Shown here: positions 54,979 through 64,000 of the stretch, in pieces
Numbering within the stretch: the stretch's first letter is position 1
How the letters are laid out: every line of letters starts with the position of its first letter
Origin: Apium graveolens
Taxonomy: Eukaryota; Streptophyta; Magnoliopsida; Apiales; Apiaceae
DNA: 64,000 nucleotides
Direction of reading: 5' to 3'
Assembly (NCBI RefSeq): GCF_009905375.1
Contig: NC_133655.1
Location: 41,144,422-41,208,421 of the forward strand
Made by a program: the position numbers and the translations under genes
Notes under the pieces: model-generated
Database searches by the model: none
What the model saw: the letters and a program-made list of their open reading frames with translations, nothing else
Told to the model about the DNA's origin: nothing

Positions 54979-57471
54979 TATAACGACTCATATTTCTATA
55001 TTACTAAAAGTGTAATTATTGAATAATTAAAAAAAATAAAATATGTGTATTGGTTTTGTCAGCTGTGTGTTGCCTTATTATTATTTCTGTATGGTTTATT
55101 GGTGTTCGAGGATTATTTAATTAATTAATTGCTGAGCAGTATTGTTTTGTTTTCACTTTTAAGAGTGATTTTATTGAATATTTATTTTCATACATATTTG
55201 ATTTGTCTCAAAAATTTTTTTATGGTTTTATATTTTCAATAATTATTTTTGGGAATTTATAAAATTGAGAAATCAATATTTCATTAATTATTTATCTATG
55301 ATTTTCTGATTGTATTAAGTGTAAATTCAGTATTAAATCCCAGAATGCTTCAAAAATTACGAAATTCACAATTTCTTAAGTTTGAAATATTTTGAGAATT
55401 TTAAAAAAAAATCTGAAATTTTTCGGATTAAATTCACCCACATGTTTGTTCGTTAAATAGTTAAATGCGGGTATGTTACGCATTTCAGAAATGGTTTAAA
55501 AATAATGAAAAAATTATTTTATTAGTTTTAATAATTTCGGGAATTTTAAAACTGTGTTGGTAATTATTTAGGTTATTTTCACCCGCAATTTGGGTCGTTA
55601 AATTTCAAAATACGGGCCAGGATCGAGCTTCAGGAAGGCTGTACTAATCCGTTTTAGTACGTGGCAACCAAAGTAGAGGCATGGCGATTTTTTATATACG
55701 TGCCAATTGTTGATTTACAGAGGAATAAAAGAAATAAAAAAAAATTAAAAAAATAAACACATCATCAATCTCCCTATCTCTCCCCACTCTCTATCTCTCT
55801 TATCTTCTCTCTCTGACTTCTATCTCTCAAATCTCTCTCTTCTTTCCCATCCCTGCTTTCTTTCCTTGCACGAATGTGCCTCTTATCTCCGTCTTATCTC
55901 TCCCTTCCCGTCCGGTGAGTCGTCGTCTTGTATTCTAATTTTCCGGCAATTGTTCACCACCGCTTCTTACTGCTGCAAGCTTACGTGCACGTGTTGCCAT
56001 TGTATATATGTGCTTGTGTGTGTATCGATTGTGCTCGTGTGTGCATCAATTGTGTGTGTGTGTTCAGTGTGTTGTGTGTGTGCCGAGTGTGTGTGTTGGG
56101 TGTGCGGAGGCGCGTGTGACGCGAGTGAGTTGTGTGGTGGTGTTTGTGTTGCTACTTTGATTGCCTGATTATGTGTCTGTGAATGGAATTTTCATTTATT
56201 AATTTATTTATTTATTTTCTGCAGGAAACTATTTGGGCAAATTACGTGATGTAAAAAAAATTCGTGCGGGAAAATTATTTATCGGTGGAATTCGTTTGGA
56301 AACCCGAATTAATCAGGCACCACCGAATTTTACCGCCATCGACGATGAGCCTCGGCCAGTTGACGACGGACAGTGATGATTTAATTATGAGTCCTACAAT
56401 TTTAACAAAAATAAATTTAGTTCGTAAAGTTATTTTCAAAACGAGAAATATTTATTTGGTATTTAAAGATTGTATCAAGTTTTGGGTTGCGTAATTGATT
56501 TGATTGGGATTATGACGTCGATTATGTTTCGACGGGTAGGCCGATAAACAGAGAAGATGCTGCCCGATTATTGGGAAATTAAAGTAAAAAATATGGGGAC
56601 ATATCCTGTGACTATCGGGATTACTATTCGAACGTATATAACTATATAATTATACATATTTTATGAAACGGCGGGTATAGGTATTTTCTGAAAAGATTAT
56701 CGAACCGAGTTGTGAATGCGTGAACCTTAATTGTTATGTGAGTTATAGTAATGCATATAATTATGAGTCGGGTTTTGATATTGTTTGGGTATAATTGATA
56801 GCGAGGACATGTCAAGCATAACTGGTCATCTAACATAGTATATTTCGACTCTGTAGGTTCTAGTCAGAGGACCCGAGAGTTGACGTTGGACTAAAAATAG
56901 CCTAGTAGTCAGTCGGTAAGCTCAGCAAGGTTCCAAGCGAAGGGCCAGAGTGTTGAAGTTGGATCCAGGATAATCTAATGGTTAGACGATAAAGCCCGAG
57001 CGTCCAAGTCGGTACAAGGTCAATCAGCAATAGTTGTAAAGCTCTGCAAGGCAAGTACCCCTGAACAAATCTTTTACGGTTCAATATATATTAATAAGTA
57101 TTGATTTTAATTGTGTAATGGAATAGAACGTTTTAAGTTACGTATCCCCTGTATTTGAAAATTCTATTTAAAATATGTTTTGGGGAAAAGTAACTTCTGA
57201 AAGTACCTATCTCTAAAATCTAATTAAAATGGAAAAGTTTTGGAAAGTGTGTTGTGATAGAATTCTTTAACGAGATAGGTAAAAGTGGTTTTGAAAACTG
57301 GATAAAATGAATCAGATATTGGATGATGGTCGTAAGTGGTTAAGTAGGTTGCGCGCCATATTTAAACCACTTAGTCCAGCGTAACTTATCAGAGACCTAG
57401 CTAGTCTGTGCGGATCCGGTTGATTTTTGTGAGAGCCCGATCAGCTTTCTTAGATGAATTGTGTGATAGCC
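54979..57471 (+). repeat. 3' LTR of C, cut by D
   Basis: It matches the 5' LTR from its start to GTGTGATAGCC at 57471, where the 5' LTR goes on CGGCCAGC. It keeps the donor G/GTGAGT at 55915 and a degraded stem-loop at 56333-56369. Confidence 0.9.
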
Positions 57472-58765
57472 TATAACGACTCGTATATCTTTGTACTATT
57501 TGATTGTGTAATTGTTAATTAATAATCAAATAAAATATGTGTAATGGTTTTGACCACTATATATTATTCTATTAATATATGTGTATGATTTATGGTGTAC
57601 AGGGTGGTTCATGCAGTTAATTGTTAAGTATACTGAATTGTTTTCACTTTTAAAAGTGGATTTAATGCAAATTTATTTGCATAAATATTTGGATTGTCTC
57701 TAATTTTTTTTATGGTTTTATAATTTCAATAATCATTTTTAGGATTTTATAAAATTGAGAAATCAATATTTTATGAATTATTTATCTTTAAATGATCATC
57801 TAATTGCTTTTATTTGTAAAATCCATATTTAATTCTAGAATTCTTCAAAAATTATGAAAGTCATATTTATTTAAGTTTGGAATATTCCGAAAATTTTAAA
57901 ATTATTTTGGAAATTTTTTGGATTAATTTCACCCGCGCGCTGTTTCTTTAATTGTGAAATGCGGGTACGAGTTGCGTTTAAAAAAATACTTTAAAAATTA
58001 TGAATCATTTATTTTAACCACTTTGAATTATTTGTGAAATTTTAAAATTAATTTGGTAATTTTTCGATCATTTCCACTCGCATATTATATCGATTAAATT
58101 CAAAAGACGGCACAGTCAGGGGCACGACACATGTCAATTAGCTGTAAATTATAAAAGAAATATACGGATAAGGACTGATAAATATGATCAGTTTTATCCC
58201 CTTTTATTTTTGGTTCCCTTGTTCATTTATTTCTTCCTCACAGAAATCTCTCGAACTCTTTCCACTTCTCTCACTCTCGATCATTCTCTCTACCTCTCTG
58301 TCTCTCTCTATTAATCTCTCCCTCCTTTTCTCTTCTTCCGCTAGTGCCCCATTTTCCGGCCTCTGGTAAGTGTCCTGGCCGTTGTTCGAGTTCCGATCGC
58401 TTGCTTCTGTTTTATTCCTGATGGTTTGTGCGTGTATGTGCGTGTATATACATGTATGTATATGTGCAGATGGGGTGTTTTTATTTCCTTTCTTGTTCCC
58501 GCTACCCCTCACGATTTCCGGTGAGGATGGCGGCGCGTGTCTGATATCTTGCCGCGGTTCTGTTGTCTGATTTATTTTGCCGACTGTATTGTCATGGTGA
58601 TGCTGTTGTTTGGTTTGATTATCGTGGGATTAAAATTTTATTATTTTTACAGAAATAATTGACATATTACGTGAAATAGACTAATCGGTATTTGTGAAAA
58701 TTAATTTTATTAATCGATAAAATTTGCGTTGGAAATCCGAAATTTTCGGGTACCCTCGAATCTTA

Positions 58766-58802
58766 TCGCCGTCGGCGATGAGCCTCAGTGAGCCGACAGT
58801 GG
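58766..58802 (+). other. Stem-loop in D LTR, homolog of 48718-48754
   Basis: Arms TCGCCGTCGGC and GCCGACAGTGG with a 15-nt loop GATGAGCCTCAGTGA. One A-T pair of C is a G-C pair here; one pair is mismatched. Confidence 0.55.
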
Positions 58803-59529
58803 ATGGTGATGAATCATTTCTGAGTCCTACGAATAATAATAATTAATAACTGAAATTGTATCAGTTATTGGGATTTGCGAGTTGTGATGGGTTGTTGTAT
58901 TTTAATTGGATTGTTGTTGTGGATTTGACGTTGATTTTGTTCGATGGGTAGTCCGATAAACAAAGGAAACGCTGTCCAAATTTTGGAAGCGTATCCTGCA
59001 AAATATCGGTATATCAGTCGAGTGTATATAGTTATGTACTTATAAGTAAATGTAGTACGAGCCTACCTGCATATTTTGCCATATGGTTAATAACCCTATT
59101 TTGTGAAATGTACCTTCGTGTCGTAAGAATATATTTTATAAATTATAGCCAACAACCCGTTTTCTGAAACAATGAGTATATGTATTTCCGAAAGTGAATA
59201 TCAAGCTGAGTTTTGAATACGTGAACCCTAACTAATACCTGTATTACAATAATGTATGTGTTATGGGTCGGGTTTTGTTAACGCATGGGTAGATTGTTAG
59301 TGAGGATATGTCAAGCATAATCGGAAGTCTAAATTAGGGTATTTCGACTCTGTAGGTTCTATTCGGAAGGCCCGAGAATTGTCATTGGACGAAAGATAGT
59401 TTGGTGGTCAGTCGAAAAGCTCAGTAAGGTTCCAATCAAAGCACTTAAGTGTTGAGGTCGAATCCAGGGTGATCTAGTGGATAGACAATAAAGCCTGAGC
59501 GACAGAGTCGGCTCAGAGTCGATCAGTAA

Positions 59530-59954
59530 TCTATACTATATTATAATAGCCAGAATAGAGATAATTTGGTTCAACGGTTTGGTTCAACGATAATTCCCTA
59601 ATTTTGATTATTACAAAAATAGATAAATAGTGTTATATATCTAATAAACTACTAAATTATTAAACTACTACTAAATATAGTATACTTATCCTACTAAACT
59701 ACGAATACAACTTATCCTATTATTAAAAGATATAAATAATAGTGTTATATATCTGCTAAACTACTAAATTGTTAAACTACTAGAAATAGTCTATTTATTC
59801 TACTAAATTACGACCACATGTTATTTATTTATTTTTATTATAAATTTATAATCATTATATATTTATATAAATATTTTAAAAATATAATAAAAATGGATAA
59901 ATAAAAATTTAAAATATTAATGGGAACCCGTGCATCGCACGGGATTTATGCTAG
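59530..59954 (+). mobile_element. Non-autonomous Helitron, 425 bp
   Basis: It begins TCTATACTATATTATAATAG and ends in a hairpin CCCGTGC-ATC-GCACGGG (59927-59943) followed by ATTTATGCTAG, the standard plant Helitron ends (TC...hairpin...CTAG). The flanks are A and T, and the related C LTR has the uninterrupted site CAGTAATAGTTGTAAAG at about 49402, which shows the empty site and insertion between A and T without duplication. It has no coding capacity. Confidence 0.9.
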
Positions 59955-60764
59955 TAGTTATAAAGCCCTGCAAGGCAAGTACTTATAAACCTTTCTCGAG
60001 ATATAGTGCAAATATTTCTAAATTCTCTTGTGACATATTGTTAAGTATTCAAAATAGTTTTGATATTGTGAGTACTTTGAATCATATAGCCTTGAATCCG
60101 GATCACATCATTTGATCTTTGAGTCGTAAGCCTTATTCTTTGTAAACCATCCCTTGTTGATTTCCAGATACTAAACCACACAAATATGATACTACTCTCC
60201 AAATATATAACTACCAAACACTGGAACTGAATTGTTTGAACATACAGAAACTTTTATACCCCAACCATTTTGTATAACATCAAAGAACTAAACCTTGAAA
60301 AATCCTTGATTCATCTAATACATGATTCCCTTACAGGCTTGAGGCCATTTCTTTTACATACTTTGATATACCCTCGTGGTACCCATGCATTGCACCATGC
60401 TCTTATCCAAATATTTGCAAATGTTTTATTATTGTTGATGATGAACTTATTTATTAAGTTATACCATTTATCATATTGAACTGCTTTAGAATTGGATAGT
60501 TTTCTTTATGTGTGCCTTGGATCCAGTTTATAGAGCAGAACTGTGTGCCTTGCTCGGGGTTAGTGCGTGACTGATCAGCAACCTAACCTAGGTTTTAAAA
60601 TTTAAAATGAATATCCAATTCTTATAATTGTTTAACAAGAAACTTGATTCCTCTGAATCATCTTGTTTGGTCATTGTTTAACCTCAGTTATTGTTAACAT
60701 GACTTGCTGAGCTAGTTAGCTCACTCTTGTGAACCTTTTTATGTATTCTATAGCTAAAAAGGAT

Positions 60765-60818
60765 ATGGTTGATAGCGAGGTTTCCCAGTTCAGTGCTCGC
60801 GCTAGGATACCAGATTGA
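60765..60818 (+). CDS. Possible LTR micro-ORF of D, 17 codons
   Basis: MVDSEVSQFSARARIPD, 11 bp after the acceptor-like TTCTATAG. It is short and supported only by position. Confidence 0.2.
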   Translation: MVDSEVSQFSARARIPD

Positions 60819-60837
60819 GTTGGATCGAGCTAGCAGT

Positions 60838-63800
60838 TGTAACGACTGGGAAATTTATGTTTATTTTATATTATAATTATAATAAAATATGTGTATTACT
60901 ATGTCATTTATGTGTGATTATCTGATAAACCCTAACTGTTATGTGTTACGTGTATTCCATGTCATTTCTGTAATTTTAAGGTATTTTTCAGATATTTTAT
61001 TATGCATTCATAGGTTTTATTTCAAACATTTTACGACCCAAATAATGATTTTAAATCCAGTATTTCAAATAAAATAATGGGCCTCATTTTTCATCAAATG
61101 GCTTTTACAATCGCAATATTCTGAACATCTAGATATTATATAAATTTTCTCGTTTTGCGAAAATTGACTTTTTCGGGCCCCATTGGGTGTCAAAAACCCC
61201 ACCAAAATCACATTTTTATTTTTAAAAAATTATAGGACTTCCATTTATATTATTTCTTTGCATTTTTGCATTATTCACAATTTTTGGGAATTTTTGGCAT
61301 ATATATTGTATATATAAAATATTTATAAATTAAATTTTATTACTCAAAAATTATAAAATTAGGGGCCTACTAATTTTAAAAAGTGTAGAATTAGGGCCTT
61401 AATTTTAATTAGGAATATTATTTTTACTACTATGAATAGCCTAATTTTTATTTAATTAATTATAATTAATCATTAAAATCTGCAAAAATACACAAAATTC
61501 TCTGAAATCGGGTCGGGAAGAACAGGTTCGGGTCGAAGAATCAAGTCGTGATTTCTCTCTGATTACAGCATCAAATCGTGTGATTCAAGTACTCAAATCA
61601 AAGGTTTTGATCTGTTCTTTCCATTTCTAGCATCAATTTCACGTTTTATTGCATCATTTTTGATTTTCGATTTCTAGGGTTTATGTTCGAATTAGGACTT
61701 TTTGATTCTGGGGTTATTTTGATGTTTTGATGATTGATATAGCTTTGTTAGATGATTTACAGTCGATTCATGGTGTTTAATTGAACAAACGATGCCTGGA
61801 TAGTGATTCACGATTTCTAGGGTTTATACCGAATTTTCAAAACACAACTCGATGGTTTCTGTGAACCTTTGGTTCCTGAAAGTTTAGGGCTTTGATTGTA
61901 TGTATTCATAGCTTTAATTTGCACTATTAAACGTTTGATTTTATGTATGATTCTGCAAATTCGATGTGTGGCCGGAAAACTTTAAGTTTAGATCGGAGAA
62001 TTGATTTCAGGGATGATTTTGGTCATTTGATGGCTGAAATCGAGTTGTGAATGGATGGGGAATGAAAACCCTGTAAAAACAACGTTGAACGATGCATAGT
62101 TGGCAGAGTTTCAGGGTTGCCGGACTCCGGGAACGTCATCGGAATCTGGAAAAATTGCGGTGTGTTCTTGAAGATCCGACCCATGCCCCAACCCGTTTAC
62201 CCGAATCAAAACCCGGATTAAAACCCGGTTTTGATCTGTTTTTGTCAGAAACCAATTTCTGATAACTGTTTTTGAAATTTTGATTTTTATTTTATTTTTA
62301 TTAATGTTAAAAATCAGTTTTATTTATTTTGTAAATTGATTAATTAATTATTTAATTAATTGATTTATATTATAAATAATTCTAAAATATTTTCTAAAAA
62401 TCAGATTTAATTATTTTCTGAATTATTTATTATTTATTTATTATTTATTAACTATTTAGAAATGATTAATTATTTTGATAAATAATCAAATAATTTTCAA
62501 TAAATTATAATAAATTCATTTTAATTCCAAAAATTATAGAAAAATTATTTTAAATTCTGATTTTTCTTAAATAATGATTTAAAAATTATTTTTGAATTTT
62601 TAAAATTAATAATAATTATTTATAGTGAATAATAAATGGAATTATTAGTATTTAATTGATAATAATTCAACCGTTAGTCCAATTTGCGTGAAACGAAAGC
62701 CTGTTGACTCATAAAAATGAATGGTTTTCATTAAAAATAATATCAAAGCTTAATTTCTTCTAAACATTAGTTGATTTTGTGACTTGTTTGATTATCAGTC
62801 ATAATGCGTGCCGAGACAAGTCCGAAAAATTCCGGAAAAATGGGAAACGAGTCAGATAACGATCAGTTGAGCGATCAGCGAGTCGATTTTGGTTCTAAAA
62901 ATTATTTTAACTATAAAAATGATTATGTGCCTATGTGCTTATGTGTATTACGTGGTTAATTGAGTCTTACTTGCTTATATGTAATACACGAGTCGGTCAT
63001 AAGCGCATGGGTAGATGTTAGGAACGGTGTGAAGTCGATTCAAGATACAAATGAAGTACGACATGACTTAACCAGTCTGTTTTGCCAACAGAAGCTAAGC
63101 CAGCCAGGCAAGTTGCATCGGTAATAGTCCAAGGTGATAGACAGAAGTGATTCAATTACAGTGAGTCGCGCAGAAGGCAAGTTTTTTCCCTATTCTACTT
63201 TCAGAATAGTGATACTGATTCAAATGCTTATCACATTTGCATTCTCTTGATTATTGTTCTTGATCACTGATATACACTTGCTATTCCTTTGCTCATATTT
63301 TATTTCGATTCTTGATTTCTCCATTTCTTTGAATTCTTGATTCATATTCCATTGATAAGGCATTGAGGTTGATATATTCTGATATTTGGGATATATCAAA
63401 GCATATCGATTGTTTCGGTTGCTAAGCGATGGACTGGATAATGATATTTTTGGGATTGAGTGTGTCTTAATCCTGAGGACCGGGATGACTGGTGCCTCGA
63501 CGTGGGCCGTAGTGCCTGGGTACCCGACTGGATCTATATATTGAGATATGGATCTGCATTATATTCTGACTGATCAGCAGAATATAGATGCGAACTTGTG
63601 TCCAGTTTAGTTCATTTGTACTCGCCGGTAATGACATTCTTTCAATTCTCGTGAGGTTATATCTTTGCAGATATACCTGAGATGACGAATTCATTTAAAA
63701 TGCTTTAACACTGTTTATATTTTGTGGACTTGTTGAGCAATTTTTGGCTCACCCCTTTTTGTTATTATTCACCTTATTGTTTTCAGTTAAGAAGGAATAT

Positions 63801-64000
63801 GAAACCAATCAGGACTCGAGTGGTAAAGAAGCGGGTCAAGCCTCGGGATCCTCTCATACCCAAGGTGTTGATCCCAATCCAGGAAGAAAGCTTTGAGTTG
63901 CCCGATCAGGTGGAGTGTTGATAGATAGTGTGTGTTTGAATAAAAGTTGAACTTAGTTTAAAATGAATTAGATAATGGTTTGTAATAAAGAGAGTTTGTG
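60838..64000 (+). mobile_element. LTR of gypsy element E (family of A), cut by window edge
   Basis: It starts TGTAACGACTGGG and follows the A LTR along its whole length with many substitutions: GGGCCCCATTGGGTGTCAAA near 61176, the mutated TATA CTATGAATAG near 61430, hairpin CTATTCT/AGAATAG at 63190-63209, TGAGC/GCTCA at 63734-63751, acceptor GTTTTCAG ending 63786 and the intact micro-ORF. It has the ACTGATCAGCAG segment missing in the A 5' LTR. The insertion into D was at 60837. Internal sequence lies beyond the window. Confidence 0.88.
63799..63921 (+). CDS. LTR micro-ORF of E, 40 codons, basic, unknown
   Basis: The only intact copy of the A/E family micro-ORF: MKPIRTRVVKKRVKPRD, PLIPKVLIPI, EESFELPDQV. 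It has a strongly basic head that could bind nucleic acid or act as a nuclear signal, and an acidic tail; no known domain. ATG lies 12 bp after GTTTTCAG and is the first ATG of the proposed second exon. Against the A 5' LTR copy, codon changes are mostly synonymous (13 synonymous-only, 7 not), which argues for a translated, selected peptide in the family's history. Confidence 0.55.
   Translation: MKPIRTRVVKKRVKPRDPLIPKVLIPIQEESFELPDQVEC

Larger units (their letters stand above)
47343..57471 (+). mobile_element. Gypsy chromovirus C, internally deleted
   Basis: A relative of A with a 3.15-kb 5' LTR, worn primer site, gag, remnants of protease and RT, a large deletion removing most of RNase H and integrase, the end of the chromodomain, polypurine tract and a 3' LTR. 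Both LTRs start TATAACGACTC rather than TGTAACGACT. The 3' LTR is cut at 57471 by element D. C inserted into Copia element G at 47343. Confidence 0.88.
57472..60837 (+). mobile_element. LTR of gypsy element D, holding a Helitron and cut by E
   Basis: It starts TATAACGACTCG like C and follows the C LTR in order but is strongly diverged. Landmarks: TATAAAAG at 58149, a CT-rich tract (58260-58325), a clean donor CTCTG/GTAAGT at 58365/58366, stem-loop 58766-58802, second inverted pair 58945-58978, TGAGCTA/TAGCTCA at 60708-60723 and acceptor TTCTATAG ending 60753. The 425-bp Helitron splits it at 59530. The last few hundred bases are lost to the insertion of E at 60838. Confidence 0.8.

Noticed and set aside
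59930..60115. 61-codon ORF beginning in the Helitron hairpin
   Set aside because: It crosses the Helitron border into the D LTR and has no counterpart in the related LTR, so it is a chance fusion.
1..64000. CRISPR arrays, bacterial operons, phage genes
   Set aside because: No spaced direct repeats, ribosome binding sites or bacterial gene layout; all coding remnants are plant retrotransposon genes.

Overview
The window is plant nuclear heterochromatin made entirely of nested transposable elements; I see no host gene, rRNA, tRNA or CRISPR array. The evidence is AT-rich DNA, Ty3/gypsy chromoviruses with plant-type chromodomains, a Tat-lineage gypsy element with a second RNase H and an antisense ORF, Copia elements of Sirevirus type, a non-autonomous Helitron, and initiator-tRNA-Met primer sites. 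The host is an angiosperm, probably a eudicot; I cannot name the species.

Layout. Element B (gypsy chromovirus, + strand) is the oldest scaffold: an RT/RNase H piece at 2553-2920, the rest of pol at 15447-17170, and a 3' LTR at 17199-18534 plus 29043-31492. Four insertions break it. H (- strand, LTR 1-2552, running off the left edge) is one. A (2921-15446, two LTRs of about 3.3 kb, 5-bp target duplication ACTTG) is the second. F (Tat-type gypsy, 18535-29042) is the third. G (Copia, - strand, 31493-47342, 3' part only) is the fourth. G in turn holds I, a complete Sirevirus-like Copia (33430-44599, 595-bp LTRs, duplication TTAAC). G is cut at 47343 by gypsy element C (47343-57471). The 3' LTR of C is cut by the LTR of D (57472-60837). 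D carries a 425-bp Helitron (59530-59954) and is cut by the LTR of E (60838 to the right edge).

How the parts work. Each LTR element carried gag (coat) and pol (protease, reverse transcriptase, RNase H, integrase) between LTRs, with a tRNA primer site after the 5' LTR and a polypurine tract before the 3' LTR. All are now broken by stops and frameshifts. Many stops look like C-to-T changes (CAG to TAG, CAA to TAA, TGG to TAG), as expected for methylated silent copies. F is the youngest by LTR comparison (about 2% LTR difference); I is older (about 7%).

Best candidates for something new. (1) The long LTRs of families A/E, B, C and D look like self-contained mini-genes: a promoter, a first exon, an intron of about 1.9-2.4 kb, and a second exon opening on a 17-40 codon ORF, preceded by a TGAGC/GCTCA inverted repeat. 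In A versus E this small ORF shows 13 synonymous-only codon changes against 7 replacement codons, which suggests selection on a basic microprotein. (2) F has an antisense four-exon gene with its own TATA box, a perfect heat-shock element and eight TGGGCY motifs. (3) Element A has a 241-codon ORF between primer site and gag broken only by five TAG codons. (4) The LTRs of C and D share a stem-loop with covarying base pairs. (5) In both Copia elements a short LTR motif is scattered in inverted orientation through the body of the same element.
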